Assembly (NCBI GenBank): GCA_035438985.1
Contig: DAORJK010000001.1
Span: 1 to 64,000, forward strand
Source: UBA4408 sp002389785
GTDB taxonomy: Bacteria > Bacteroidota > Bacteroidia > UBA4408
Direction: 5' to 3'
DNA: 64,000 nt
This document shows, piece by piece, positions 8,922 to 18,128 of this stretch. The position numbers and the translations under genes were made by a program. Below the pieces are notes generated by a model. The model worked only from the letters and a program-made list of their open reading frames with translations, searched no databases and was not told where the DNA came from. Numbering within the stretch: position 1 is the stretch's first letter; each line of letters starts with the position of its first letter.

Positions 8922-9014
8922 TATTGTAGTTATTTTATATTTTGCTCCAAACCGGAGCAATTATACATGATTGTTTGGCTCTGTTAAAGCCGTATTTATT
9001 ATTTTTCTTTTCTT

Positions 9015-9284
9015 TTACCAGCTTGCTTTGGTTACTCCGGGTATTTTACCATTTAAGGCCATTTCACGGAAAGTATTACGCGATATTCCAAACTGACGGA
9101 TATATCCTCTTGGACGACCGGTTAATTTGCAACGGTTGTGCAAACGACCCGGGGATGAATTTTTTGGAAGCTTTTGCAATCCAACTGCATCTCCCGCTGC
9201 TTTTAAAGCAGCTCTTCTTTCTGCGTATTTGTCAACAAGTTTCTGTCTTTTGACTTCTCTTGCTTTCATTGATTCTTTTGCCAT
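9015..9284 (-). CDS. rpsN: 30S ribosomal protein S14, zinc-independent form
   Basis: S14, 89 residues, the long form without the CxxC...CxxC zinc site; only one cysteine is present (in LHNRCKLTGRPRGY). It begins MAKESMKAREVKRQ and ends with RNTFREMALNGKIPGVTKASW, the standard terminus. It lies between rplE and rpsH. Confidence 0.98.
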   Translation of the reverse strand: MAKESMKAREVKRQKLVDKYAERRAALKAAGDAVGLQKLPKNSSPGRLHNRCKLTGRPRGYIRQFGISRNTFREMALNGKIPGVTKASW

Positions 9285-9293
9285 GTACCTTTT

Positions 9294-9854
9294 TTATTTC
9301 TGATTTTTAAATGGTAAACCGAATTCTTTTAATAATGCGAATGCTTCTTCATCGCTAGGAGCAGATGTTACAAACGTAATATCCATACCCATAATTTTAT
9401 TTACTTTATCAATGGAGATTTCCGGAAAAATAATTTGCTCGGTTACACCTAAGGTATAGTTTCCTCTTCCATCAAAGCCTTTTTCGTTAATTCCACGGAA
9501 GTCGCGAATACGTGGCAAGGCTACAGAAACCAAACGATCTAAAAACTCATACATTTTATCGCCGCGCAAAGTTACTTTAACTCCAATTGGCATAGCCTTT
9601 CTCAATTTAAAATTCGAAATATCTTTTTTCGATTTTGTTGAGATGGCTTTTTGACCTGTAATGGTAGTCATTTCAGCTACTGCGGTATCAATTAATTTTT
9701 TATCGGAGGTTGCAATACCAACTCCCTGGTTTAAACAAATTTTCTTTAAACGTGGAACCTGCATTACACTCTTGTATTCAAACTGCTTTTTTAAAGCAGG
9801 AACCACCGAGCTCTTATACTTCTCTTTTAATCTGGGTGCTATTGTTGTTGCCAT
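9294..9854 (-). CDS. rplE: 50S ribosomal protein L5
   Basis: L5, 186 residues, binds 5S rRNA and contacts the P-site tRNA and S13. Family features are VPRLKKICLNQGVG, LRGDKMYEFLDRLVSVALPRIRDFRG and the C-terminal MGMDITFVTSAPSDEEA. Its ATG overlaps the rplX stop as TAATG, which indicates translational coupling. Confidence 0.98.
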   Translation of the reverse strand: MATTIAPRLKEKYKSSVVPALKKQFEYKSVMQVPRLKKICLNQGVGIATSDKKLIDTAVAEMTTITGQKAISTKSKKDISNFKLRKAMPIGVKVTLRGDKMYEFLDRLVSVALPRIRDFRGINEKGFDGRGNYTLGVTEQIIFPEISIDKVNKIMGMDITFVTSAPSDEEAFALLKEFGLPFKNQK

Positions 9855-10168
9855 TATTTAATTACCTCCCCTGTTTTTTTTGAGTAACGTACTAATTTTC
9901 CATCGGCTAATTTACGTCCTACTTTGGTAGTTTTTCCACCAATGCTTAGCATCAGTTTGGATACGTGAATCGACAATTCCTTTTTAACAATTCCTCCATT
10001 TGGATTCGCTGCATTGGGCTTTGTGTGCTTAGAAGCCATATTTACTCCTTCTACTAAAGCACGCATTTTTACTGTATCTACCTCCAGCACTTTTCCCGAC
10101 TGACCTTTTGAGTCACCGGCCATCACCTTTACAGTATCGCCTTTTTTTATGTGTAACTTGGTTTGCAT
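9854..10168 (-). CDS. rplX: 50S ribosomal protein L24
   Basis: L24, 104 residues, an assembly initiator protein with an N-terminal KOW domain (KLHIKKGDTVKVMAGDSKGQSGKVL). GVNMASKHTKPN is the second family mark. It shares one base with the start of rplE and follows rplN by 16 bp. Confidence 0.98.
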   Translation of the reverse strand: MQTKLHIKKGDTVKVMAGDSKGQSGKVLEVDTVKMRALVEGVNMASKHTKPNAANPNGGIVKKELSIHVSKLMLSIGGKTTKVGRKLADGKLVRYSKKTGEVIK

Positions 10169-10184
10169 TTGTATAGTTTAAAAA

Positions 10185-10553
10185 TTATATAACTTCAGGT
10201 GCTAAGGAAACAATTTTCATAAATTGTTTCTCTCTCAATTCTCGCGCTACCGGGCCAAAAATACGTGTTCCACGAATTTCATCTGTTGCGTTCAACAATA
10301 CAACCGCATTGTCGTCGAAACGAATGTAAGAACCATCCGGTCTGCGTACTTCTTTTTTGGTACGAACAACTACCGCCTTCGAAACCGCTCCCTTCTTAAT
10401 TCCTCCTGAAGGCAATGCATGTTTTACAGCAACTACGATTTTATCGCCAATACTGGCATATCTCTTTCTTGTACCGCCCAATACACGGATACAAAGTACT
10501 TCTTTGGCTCCGCTGTTATCAGCTACGGTTAATCTCGATTCTTGTTGTATCAT
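10185..10553 (-). CDS. rplN: 50S ribosomal protein L14
   Basis: L14, 122 residues, exactly the usual length. It begins MIQQESRLTVADNSGAKEVL and ends VARELREKQFMKIVSLAPEVI. L14 lies at the 30S interface and forms bridges with 16S rRNA. It sits between rpsQ and rplX. Confidence 0.98.
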   Translation of the reverse strand: MIQQESRLTVADNSGAKEVLCIRVLGGTRKRYASIGDKIVVAVKHALPSGGIKKGAVSKAVVVRTKKEVRRPDGSYIRFDDNAVVLLNATDEIRGTRIFGPVARELREKQFMKIVSLAPEVI

Positions 10554-10635
10554 TTTTACTTATTGTTGTGTTGTCGATTTGTGAAAAGTAATTTTTATAA
10601 ATTATTTCAAAAATTGAACAAACTCTATTTTCAAA

Positions 10636-10893
10636 TTATTTAACGCGTTCTACTACTTCAACTAAACGCCAGTTTTTGCTTTTGCTCAACGGACGAGTTT
10701 CCATTATTTTTACGGTATCACCTATATTGCAGGTATTGGTTTCGTCGTGTGCCACGAATTTTGAAGTCATTTTAATGAACTTTCCATATTTTTCGTGTTT
10801 CACTTTACGTTCAACAGAAACCACAATAGATTTATCCATCTTATTGCTGGTTACTAAACCAATTCTTTCTTTTCTTAAATTTCTTGTTTCCAT
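10636..10893 (-). CDS. rpsQ: 30S ribosomal protein S17
   Basis: S17, 85 residues with the start at 10893-10891 (METRNLRKERIGLVTSNKMD). An in-frame ATG 24 bp upstream overlaps the end of rpmC and adds non-conserved residues, so it was rejected. The OB-fold core includes KSIVVSVERKVKHEKYGKF and the ends GDTVKIMETRPLSKSKNWRL are diagnostic. Confidence 0.96.
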   Translation of the reverse strand: METRNLRKERIGLVTSNKMDKSIVVSVERKVKHEKYGKFIKMTSKFVAHDETNTCNIGDTVKIMETRPLSKSKNWRLVEVVERVK

Positions 10894-10900
10894 TTCTAAA

Positions 10901-11101
10901 TTATAATGTACCTGCAAGAGTACGTTTACGAATTTCTGTCTTTAAACGGGCAACCGTTTTACGGGCATGATTAATTTTCAAAGGATTTTCAATCGGAGAA
11001 ACTGCATGATTTAACTTCAGTTTAACCAAATTTCCTCTTTCAAGTATTAATTTCTCTTGTAGCTCTTTTGCCGAAAGCTCTTTAATTACTTCTTGTTTCA
11101 T
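10901..11101 (-). CDS. rpmC: 50S ribosomal protein L29
   Basis: L29, 66 residues, a two-helix hairpin near the peptide exit tunnel. It begins MKQEVIKELSAKELQEKL and has the family segment ENPLKINHARKTVARLKTE. It lies 9 bp after rplP and 7 bp before rpsQ. Confidence 0.97.
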   Translation of the reverse strand: MKQEVIKELSAKELQEKLILERGNLVKLKLNHAVSPIENPLKINHARKTVARLKTEIRKRTLAGTL

Positions 11102-11110
11102 TACTGTTTA

Positions 11111-11542
11111 TTATGCTACTGTTTCTTCTTTATAATCTCTTCTAACGATAAACTTGGTAGTTATCGGTAATTTTTGAGCTGCCAATCGCAAAGCTTCTTT
11201 AGCTACAGCCATTGGAACACCATCTGCTTCAAAAATAATTCTTCCGGGCTTTACTACTGCTACCCAATATTCAGGAGCTCCTTTACCTTTACCCATACGT
11301 ACCTCTGCCGGCTTTTTTGTAATTGGCTTATCAGGAAATATACGAATCCAAATTTGCCCTTCACGTTTCATAAAACGCGTAACGGCAACACGGGCTGCTT
11401 CAATTTGACGAGCGGTAACCCAGGCACCTTCATTGGCTTTAATAGCAAATGAACCAAATGAAATCTGACTGCCACGTTTAGCATCGCCTTTCATCTTCAT
11501 TTTGTGCATCTTTCTGAACTTCGTTCTCTTTGGCTGTAACAT
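11111..11542 (-). CDS. rplP: 50S ribosomal protein L16
   Basis: L16, 143 residues, placed near the A-site tRNA elbow and the peptidyl-transferase centre. It begins MLQPKRTKFRKMHKMKMKG, carries RQIEAARVAVTRFMKREG and GAPEYWVAVVKPGRIIFE, and ends with LPITTKFIVRRDY. It lies between rpsC and rpmC. Confidence 0.98.
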   Translation of the reverse strand: MLQPKRTKFRKMHKMKMKGDAKRGSQISFGSFAIKANEGAWVTARQIEAARVAVTRFMKREGQIWIRIFPDKPITKKPAEVRMGKGKGAPEYWVAVVKPGRIIFEADGVPMAVAKEALRLAAQKLPITTKFIVRRDYKEETVA

Positions 11543-11583
11543 CTTAAATGATCTATCTTATTAATTAACTAAATGTCTTAAAA

Positions 11584-12339
11584 TTATTTTTTCTTACGTG
11601 GAGCTCCTTTAAACTTTGAACCCGGTTTGCGGTCGCCCATCGGTTTACGATCGTTACTTCCTGCAGCTGCACCACCTGAAGCTGATTGACCAACGTTTGG
11701 AGACAAATCACGCTTTCCGTAAACTTCACCTTTACAAATCCAAACTTTTATTCCCAATCTTCCGTAAGTAGTGTGTGCTTCAGAGTGTGAATAATCAATA
11801 TCCGCACGGAAAGTATGTAATGGAGTTCTTCCTTCTTTGTAGTGTTCAGTACGCGCCATTTCAGCTCCTGCCAAACGACCAGCTACAGAAACTTTAATTC
11901 CCTCTGCTCCCATTCTCATAGTTGAAGCGATAGAAGTTTTAATCGCTCTTCTGAAAGATATACGACCTTCAATTTGACGAGCAATACCATCGCTCACTAA
12001 TTGAGCATCCAATTCAGGACGTTTAATCTCAAAAATATTGATTTGTATATCCTTTTTTGTAATCTTTTTTAATTCTTCTTTCAATTTATCTACTTCCTGT
12101 CCACCTTTCCCGATGATAATTCCCGGACGTGCTGTGTTGATAGTAACGGTAACAAGTTTTAACGTTCTTTCAATTACAATTTTTGAAATACTTCCTTTTG
12201 CCAAACGAGCCTTCAGATAATTACGGATTTTGTAATCTTCCACTAATTTTTCTGAATAGTCTTTTCCACCATACCAGTTAGAATCCCATCCTCTGATGAT
12301 ACCTATTCTATTGCCAATTGGATTTGCTTTTTGTCCCAT
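11584..12339 (-). CDS. rpsC: 30S ribosomal protein S3
   Basis: S3, 251 residues. The N-terminal KH domain (about 20-105) has the RNA-binding loop IIIGKGGQEVDKL, and the C-terminal S3 domain holds GRLAGAEMARTEHYKEGR. A 35-residue glycine- and lysine-rich tail extends past the E. coli end. S3 forms the mRNA entry channel with S4 and S5. It starts 2 bp after the rplV stop. Confidence 0.98.
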   Translation of the reverse strand: MGQKANPIGNRIGIIRGWDSNWYGGKDYSEKLVEDYKIRNYLKARLAKGSISKIVIERTLKLVTVTINTARPGIIIGKGGQEVDKLKEELKKITKKDIQINIFEIKRPELDAQLVSDGIARQIEGRISFRRAIKTSIASTMRMGAEGIKVSVAGRLAGAEMARTEHYKEGRTPLHTFRADIDYSHSEAHTTYGRLGIKVWICKGEVYGKRDLSPNVGQSASGGAAAGSNDRKPMGDRKPGSKFKGAPRKKK

Positions 12340-12341
12340 TA

Positions 12342-12845
12342 TTACTTTGTAGATTTTTTTGTAGTAGTTTTCTTTGCTTTGCTCACCGGTGCTGCAGCTT
12401 CTGTTACTTCAGCAGTTTCAGCTTTTGCAGTTTTGCTCTTTTTGGTTGACTCAACTTTTGTATCGATTACCAAGGTAACGTGATTTGAACGTTTACGGAT
12501 TCTATGTCCACGTCCTTGCGGAGCAGTACGCAAACGCTTCATTTGAAGTCCACTGTCAACGTTAATTGATTTTACAACCAAGTTAGCATCTTCAATACGC
12601 ACTCCTTCATTTTTAGCTTGCCAGTTAGCAATGGCCGATAACAATAATTTATGCACTCGGTCAGAAGCTTCTTTTGGATTGTATTTTAACAAGTACAATG
12701 CTTTGTCCACTTTCACGCCTCTGATCATGTCGGCAATTAACCGCATTTTGCGGGGTGAAGTAGGGCAACTGTTCAACTTAGCAAAATAAGTTGTCTTGTT
12801 TTCCTCTTTTCTTTTCTCAGCTACAGTATGTTTTCTTACTCCCAT
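12342..12845 (-). CDS. rplV: 50S ribosomal protein L22
   Basis: L22, whose beta hairpin lines the exit tunnel. The core (about residues 20-130) has SCPTSPRKMRLIADMIRG and the hairpin MKRLRTAPQGRGHRIRKRS. The total length is 167 residues against 110 in E. coli. About 15 residues are added at the N-terminus, and a Lys/Ala/Thr/Glu-rich tail fills 131-167. The tail resembles the one on L17 in composition. Confidence 0.97.
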   Translation of the reverse strand: MGVRKHTVAEKRKEENKTTYFAKLNSCPTSPRKMRLIADMIRGVKVDKALYLLKYNPKEASDRVHKLLLSAIANWQAKNEGVRIEDANLVVKSINVDSGLQMKRLRTAPQGRGHRIRKRSNHVTLVIDTKVESTKKSKTAKAETAEVTEAAAPVSKAKKTTTKKSTK

Positions 12846-12870
12846 TGTTCGGGTTATTTTACTTAATTAA

Positions 12871-13140
12871 TTATGATTTTTTATTTCCAGCATGACCTCG
12901 GAAGATACGAGTTGGCGCAAATTCACCAAACTTATGACCTACCATGTTTTCTGTTACGTACACCGGAATAAATTTATTTCCATTGTGAACTGCTATCGTT
13001 TGTCCAACAAAATCAGGAGAAATCATGGTACGACGCGACCAGGTTTTAATTACTGTTTTTTTGCCGGAATCACGTACAGCCAGAATTTTCTTCTCTAACT
13101 TGTAATCTATAAAAGGACCTTTTTTTAATGAACGACTCAT
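12871..13140 (-). CDS. rpsS: 30S ribosomal protein S19
   Basis: S19, 89 residues, forms the head of the 30S with S13. It begins MSRSLKKGPFIDYKLEKKI and carries WSRRTMISPDFVGQTIAVHNG and the terminal GHKFGEFAPTRIFRGHAG. It lies between rplB and rplV. Confidence 0.98.
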   Translation of the reverse strand: MSRSLKKGPFIDYKLEKKILAVRDSGKKTVIKTWSRRTMISPDFVGQTIAVHNGNKFIPVYVTENMVGHKFGEFAPTRIFRGHAGNKKS

Positions 13141-13191
13141 TTGTTTTTCTATTGAGTATGTTGCGTTTTTGACGTCAACAAACAGTTGTTA

Positions 13192-14016
13192 TTATTTCTT
13201 TCTTCTTTCGATGATGTATCGATTTGACTTCTTTTTCAATTCACGGGTTTTGAATCCTTTTGCAGGAATACCGTTGCGTGAACGTGGATGACCTCCGGTT
13301 GCTCTACCTTCACCACCACCCATTGGATGATCAACTGGGTTCATTACCACACCACGAACACGTGGGCGACGTCCTTGCCAACGGCTACGACCAGCTTTAC
13401 CACTGATTTCTAATCCATGGTCAGAATTTGAAACGATGCCGATAGTGGCTTTACAAGTAACCAAAATCATGCGTGTTTCACTTGAAGGCATTTTAATGAT
13501 TGCATATTTACCTTCGCGTGCACTCAACTGAGCGTATGATCCGGCGCTTCTTGAAATAATTCCACCTTGACCCGGATACAACTCAATATTGTGAATAAAC
13601 GTTCCCAATGGAATTTCGCTTAACAATAACGTATTTCCTACTTCAGGTGCAGCACCCGGACCGGAAACAATTTTTTGACCTACTTTTAATCCGTTTGGAG
13701 CAACGATGTATCGCTTTTCTCCATCAGCATAATTAACTAGGGCAATTCGTGCAGTACGGTTTGGATCATATTCAATTGTAGCAACTGTTCCAACAACACC
13801 ATCTTTATCACGTTTAAAATCGATGATGCGGTAACGTTGTTTATGACCACCACCTACATAACGCATGGTCATTTTTCCGGTATTATTTCTACCTCCTGAT
13901 TTTTTCAGGGGAGCCATTAAACTTCTTTCTGGAGTAGCTGTAGTAACATCATCAAATGTTAAGGCTACTTTGAAACGTTGTGAAGGAGTTAAAGGTCTTA
14001 ATTTTTTAAGTGCCAT
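13192..14016 (-). CDS. rplB: 50S ribosomal protein L2
   Basis: L2, 274 residues, essential for subunit association and peptidyl-transferase organisation. The OB and SH3-like domains are followed by the conserved loop VMNPVDHPMGGGEGRATGGH near the C-terminus, which contains the histidine next to the catalytic centre. It lies 40 bp after rplW. Confidence 0.98.
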   Translation of the reverse strand: MALKKLRPLTPSQRFKVALTFDDVTTATPERSLMAPLKKSGGRNNTGKMTMRYVGGGHKQRYRIIDFKRDKDGVVGTVATIEYDPNRTARIALVNYADGEKRYIVAPNGLKVGQKIVSGPGAAPEVGNTLLLSEIPLGTFIHNIELYPGQGGIISRSAGSYAQLSAREGKYAIIKMPSSETRMILVTCKATIGIVSNSDHGLEISGKAGRSRWQGRRPRVRGVVMNPVDHPMGGGEGRATGGHPRSRNGIPAKGFKTRELKKKSNRYIIERRKK

Positions 14017-14056
14017 TGCTTATCTTTTTTCGCTTGAATCGCTTAGTGATTCTCTA

Positions 14057-14347
14057 TTAAATATTGCTATAAAAATCAATAGTTTCTCCTGCTTTTAAGG
14101 AAACAATTGCTTTTTTATTTCTACCTGCCAATCCCGAAACTACTCCGGCTTTGGTATTTCTTGATTTAATTTTACCAATGTAGTTGTTGGTATTCACGTT
14201 AGCTACGCTTACCCCATACATCTTTTCAATGGCATTTTTAATCTCAATTTTATTGGCTGCTTTAGCGACGATAAAACCATAACGGTTCAATTTTTCGCCC
14301 ATAGCAGTCATTTTTTCTGTTATGATTGGTTTTATAATAACTTCCAT
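14057..14347 (-). CDS. rplW: 50S ribosomal protein L23
   Basis: L23, 96 residues, the docking site for trigger factor and SRP at the exit tunnel. It begins MEVIIKPIITEKMTAMGEK and carries NRYGFIVAKAANKIEIKNAIE, then the loop KIKSRNTKAGVVSG. It lies 4 bp after rplD. Confidence 0.98.
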   Translation of the reverse strand: MEVIIKPIITEKMTAMGEKLNRYGFIVAKAANKIEIKNAIEKMYGVSVANVNTNNYIGKIKSRNTKAGVVSGLAGRNKKAIVSLKAGETIDFYSNI

Positions 14348-14351
14348 TGCC

Positions 14352-14981
14352 TTAATTGCTTAATAGGTTTTCAATTTCCTTCACTGAGCTCTCTACCAGT
14401 ATTAGGTTTGAAGCATTTAATATATCGTAAGTGTTTAATTCTGAAGCAATTACGACCTTTGCTTTGCTCAAATTTCGGGACGACAAATATACATTTTTAT
14501 TTGACTCAGCAAGCACCAACAACGTTTTTTTGTCGGCAACCTTCAAATTAGTCATTAACTCATTGTAATTCTTTGTCTTAATTGTATCAAAAGAAAAATC
14601 TTCCAATACTGTAATGTTGTTATTTTTTGCCTTGTAAGTTAAAGCCGAAACACGCGCAACCTTTTTAAGTTTCTTATTTAATTTGAAACTATAATCACGT
14701 GGCTCAGGTCCAAAAGCACGTCCACCACCGATACGGGTTGGAGATTTTTTGTTTCCGGCACGGGCACCACCGGTACCTTTTTGACGCTTTAATTTTTTGC
14801 TGCTTCCGGCAATTTCGTTACGTTGCTTGGATTTGTGTGTTCCCTGGCGATTGTTTGCCATGAATTGTTTAACATCCAAATAAATTGCATGATCGTTTGG
14901 CTCAACACCATATATGGCATCGTTTAAAACAACTTTTTTAGCTGTTTCTGCACCTTTTGTATTTACTACTTTCAGTTCCAT
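14352..14981 (-). CDS. rplD: 50S ribosomal protein L4
   Basis: L4, 209 residues. The long tunnel loop (about 43-100) has KSKQRNEIAGSSKKLKRQKG and GGARAGNKKSPTRIGGGRAF. The globular part ends ILVESSVKEIENLLSN. In E. coli L4 is also the repressor of the S10 operon; no equivalent leader structure was resolved here. It starts 1 bp after the rplC stop. Confidence 0.98.
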   Translation of the reverse strand: MELKVVNTKGAETAKKVVLNDAIYGVEPNDHAIYLDVKQFMANNRQGTHKSKQRNEIAGSSKKLKRQKGTGGARAGNKKSPTRIGGGRAFGPEPRDYSFKLNKKLKKVARVSALTYKAKNNNITVLEDFSFDTIKTKNYNELMTNLKVADKKTLLVLAESNKNVYLSSRNLSKAKVVIASELNTYDILNASNLILVESSVKEIENLLSN

Positions 14982-14982
14982 T

Positions 14983-15600
14983 TTACTTCTCCAATAATAT
15001 GTAAGACCCTTTAGCTCCGGGAACGGAACCTTTTACTATCAATAAGTTTTTATCTGCAATTACTTTCAATACTTCTAAGTTTTGAACTTTTTTGCGATCT
15101 CCCCCCATTCGTCCTGCCATGCGCATTCCTGGGAATACACGTGAAGGCCAAGATGATGCACCCATTGAACCGGGAGCACGTAAACGATTGTGCTGTCCGT
15201 GAGTTTGACCTCCAACTCCCGAAAATCCATGACGTTTTACAACACCTTGAAATCCTTTTCCTTTTGAAGTTCCTACTACATCCACAAAATCTCCTTCAGC
15301 AAAAAACTCAACTCCCACTTTGTCACCCAAAGCTTTTGGTTCTTCAAATCCTTTAAACTCAGCCAATTTGCGCTTTGGAGTTGTTCCCGCTTTTGCAAAA
15401 TGACCTTTAAGCGCATTGGAGGTATTCTTTTCTTTCTTTTCGTCATAAGCCAATTGAACGGCTTCGTATCCATCCTTCTCCAAAGTTCTCACTTGCGTTA
15501 CTACGCAAGGACCAGCTTCGATAACTGTGCATGGTAAATTTTTACCATTGGCACCAAAAATACTGGTCATACCGACTTTTTTTCCTATTATTCCTGACAT
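14983..15600 (-). CDS. rplC: 50S ribosomal protein L3
   Basis: L3, 205 residues, an early assembly protein reaching the peptidyl-transferase centre. It begins MSGIIGKKVGMTSIFGANG and has the extended loop GVVKRHGFSGVGGQTHGQ, then MAGRMGGDRKKVQNLEVLKV. The gene follows rpsJ by 54 bp. Confidence 0.98.
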   Translation of the reverse strand: MSGIIGKKVGMTSIFGANGKNLPCTVIEAGPCVVTQVRTLEKDGYEAVQLAYDEKKEKNTSNALKGHFAKAGTTPKRKLAEFKGFEEPKALGDKVGVEFFAEGDFVDVVGTSKGKGFQGVVKRHGFSGVGGQTHGQHNRLRAPGSMGASSWPSRVFPGMRMAGRMGGDRKKVQNLEVLKVIADKNLLIVKGSVPGAKGSYILLEK

Positions 15601-15654
15601 TTTATTTATTTATTTAATTTACTTCTTTTGATATGTGTTGACTCAAATGAATCA

Positions 15655-15960
15655 CTAAACTTTGATTTCAACCTCTACTCCACTTGGCAATTCCAACTTC
15701 ATTAAGGCATCCACCGTTTTTGAAGTAGAACTGTAAATATCAAGCAAACGCTTGTATGAACACAATTGAAACTGTTCTCTTGCCTTTTTGTTAACGTGCG
15801 GTGAGCGCAAAACAGTATAAATCTTTTTGTTGGTAGGCAATGGAATTGGACCATTCACCACAGCTCCGGTAACCTTTACTGTTTTTACGATTTTCTCAGC
15901 AGATTTATCTACTAAGTTGTAATCGTAAGATTTCAATTTGATTCTGATTTTCTGACTCAT
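15655..15960 (-). CDS. rpsJ: 30S ribosomal protein S10
   Basis: S10, 101 residues, part of the 30S head and also NusE in antitermination complexes. It begins MSQKIRIKLKSYDYNLVD and carries PLPTNKKIYTVLRSPHVNKK. It follows fusA by 26 bp with no tuf gene between, so the str and S10 blocks are continuous. Confidence 0.98.
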   Translation of the reverse strand: MSQKIRIKLKSYDYNLVDKSAEKIVKTVKVTGAVVNGPIPLPTNKKIYTVLRSPHVNKKAREQFQLCSYKRLLDIYSSTSKTVDALMKLELPSGVEVEIKV

Positions 15961-15986
15961 GTCTGTTTATTTTATAAAGAACGTTA

Positions 15987-18104
15987 TTAAACTTTTTCTG
16001 CTTTTTTGCCTTTTACTTTTGCAATTACCTCATCAGCGATACCTCTTGGTGTTTCAGCAAAATGAGAAAATTCCATCGTTGATGAAGCACGACCTGAAGT
16101 GATGGTACGTAAAGTTGTTACATATCCAAACATTTCGCTCAAAGGCACTGTAGCTTTCACAACTTGTGAACCTGCACGTGAATCCATTCCTTCAATTTGA
16201 CCACGACGCTTATTTAAGTCACCTACCACATCACCCATGTTTTGCTCCGGTGTTAATACTTCCACTTTCATGATAGGTTCTAACAATACAGGCTTACACT
16301 TTGGTAATGCCTCACGGAAAGCTGTACGTGCACAAATTTCGAATGATAAGGAATCCGAATCCACCGCGTGGTAAGATCCATCTTTCAAAACAATTTTCAA
16401 TGAATCCATTTGGAATCCGGCTAAAACACCGGTTGCCATTGCAGCTCTAAATCCTTTTTCAACTGATGGGATATACTCACGTGGAATATTACCACCAACG
16501 ATTTCATTTACGAACTGCAATCCATCTTTTGAAACATCCCAATCCTCATCAACCGGACCAGCTGTGAACTTAATATCGGCAAATTTACCACGACCACCGG
16601 TTTGCTTCTTGTAAACTTCACGGTGTTCAACGGTTGCATTGATTTTTTCTTTAAAGTTAACCTGCGGAGCTCCTTGATTTACTTCAACTTTAAACTCGCG
16701 ACGTAAACGGTCAACAATAATTTCTAAGTGTAACTCCCCCATTCCGCTGATGATGGTTTGACCTGAATCTTCGTCAGTCTTAACACGGAAAGTAGGATCC
16801 TCTTCGGATAATTTATTTAATGAAACTCCTAGTTTATCTAAGTCGGCTTGAGTTTTAGGCTCAATGGCTATACCAATAACCGGCTCAGGGAAATTCATTG
16901 CTTCTAATACAATAGGATGTTTTTCATCGCATAATGTATCTCCTGTTTTAATGTCTTTAAATCCAACCGCTGCTCCAATATCTCCTGCTTCAATTGAATC
17001 AATAGAATTTTGTTTATTAGCATGCATCTGGAAAATACGAGAAATACGTTCCTTGTTTCCACTTCTTGTATTTAATACATAAGAACCTGCATCCAATCTT
17101 CCTGAATATACACGGAAAAAACACAAACGACCAACGAAAGGATCGGTTGCAATTTTAAATGCCAATGCGGTGAAAGGCTCCTTAACATCCGGTTTACGTT
17201 TTACCTCTTCTTCTGTATCAGGATTTGTTCCAATAATTTCATTTTTATCAAGTGGACTTGGCATTAATTCCATTACCAAATCAAGCATTGTTTGAACGCC
17301 TTTATTTTTAAAAGCACTACCGCAAACCATTGGAACCACTTTATTGTGGATACAAGCTTGACGCAGTGCAGCTAAAATTTCTTGCTCAGAGATACTTTCC
17401 GGATTTTCGAAAAATTTCTCCATTAAATGATCGTCGAATTCAGCAATTGCTTCTAATAATTTTCCTCTCCATTCTGTAGCTTCTTCCAACATATCGGCAG
17501 GAATTGGAACAATGTTAAAGGTCATCCCTTTATCGTGCTCGTTCCACTCAATTCCACGGAAATTGATTAAATCAACCACTCCTTTAAAATTCTCTTCAGC
17601 TCCAATCGGTAACTGCAAAGGAAGTGGGTTACCACCCAATACTTCTTTAACCTGACCAACAACTTTTAAGAAATCGGCACCTGCACGGTCCATTTTATTT
17701 ACGAAACCGATACGGGTAACGTTATAATTATTCGCTAAACGCCAGTTTGTTTCAGATTGAGGTTCAACACCATCAACTGCTGAAAATAAAAACACCAATC
17801 CATCCAATACACGCAGTGAACGATTTACCTCAACGGTAAAATCAACGTGACCTGGAGTATCGATAATATTGATTTTGTATTTATTGTTTTTATAATTCCA
17901 AAAACAAGTAGTAGCTGCAGAAGTAATCGTGATACCTCGCTCTTGCTCTTGTACCATCCAATCCATGGTAGCTGCACCATCGTGCACCTCTCCAATTTTG
18001 TGATTAACTCCTGTGTAATAAAGAATACGCTCTGTACAAGTAGTTTTACCTGCATCGATGTGCGCTGCAATCCCAATATTTCGTGTAAATTTTAAATCTG
18101 ACAT
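15987..18104 (-). CDS. fusA: Elongation factor G
   Basis: EF-G, the GTPase that drives translocation, 705 residues with the full five-domain layout. The G domain has GIAAHIDAGKTTCTERILYY (P-loop), RGITITSAATTCFW (switch I), DTPGHVDF and NKMDRAG. Domain IV includes GGRGKFADIKF, and the C-terminus ends with a lysine-rich segment. Its place between rpsG and rpsJ supports the translation-elongation form rather than an EF-G2 paralog. Confidence 0.98.
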   Translation of the reverse strand: MSDLKFTRNIGIAAHIDAGKTTCTERILYYTGVNHKIGEVHDGAATMDWMVQEQERGITITSAATTCFWNYKNNKYKINIIDTPGHVDFTVEVNRSLRVLDGLVFLFSAVDGVEPQSETNWRLANNYNVTRIGFVNKMDRAGADFLKVVGQVKEVLGGNPLPLQLPIGAEENFKGVVDLINFRGIEWNEHDKGMTFNIVPIPADMLEEATEWRGKLLEAIAEFDDHLMEKFFENPESISEQEILAALRQACIHNKVVPMVCGSAFKNKGVQTMLDLVMELMPSPLDKNEIIGTNPDTEEEVKRKPDVKEPFTALAFKIATDPFVGRLCFFRVYSGRLDAGSYVLNTRSGNKERISRIFQMHANKQNSIDSIEAGDIGAAVGFKDIKTGDTLCDEKHPIVLEAMNFPEPVIGIAIEPKTQADLDKLGVSLNKLSEEDPTFRVKTDEDSGQTIISGMGELHLEIIVDRLRREFKVEVNQGAPQVNFKEKINATVEHREVYKKQTGGRGKFADIKFTAGPVDEDWDVSKDGLQFVNEIVGGNIPREYIPSVEKGFRAAMATGVLAGFQMDSLKIVLKDGSYHAVDSDSLSFEICARTAFREALPKCKPVLLEPIMKVEVLTPEQNMGDVVGDLNKRRGQIEGMDSRAGSQVVKATVPLSEMFGYVTTLRTITSGRASSTMEFSHFAETPRGIADEVIAKVKGKKAEKV

Positions 18105-18128
18105 TGTATTATTTAGCTAGCTGTTTGT

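Noticed and set aside
8922..8960. Longer N-terminus for S8
   Set aside because: The added 13 residues do not match any S8 N-terminus; the internal ATG gives the standard MTDPISDYL start.
513..16480. Several CACGTG hexamers within ribosomal genes and fusA, considered as parS sites
   Set aside because: They are in coding DNA, lack the flanking TGTT/AACA bases and follow from codon use.
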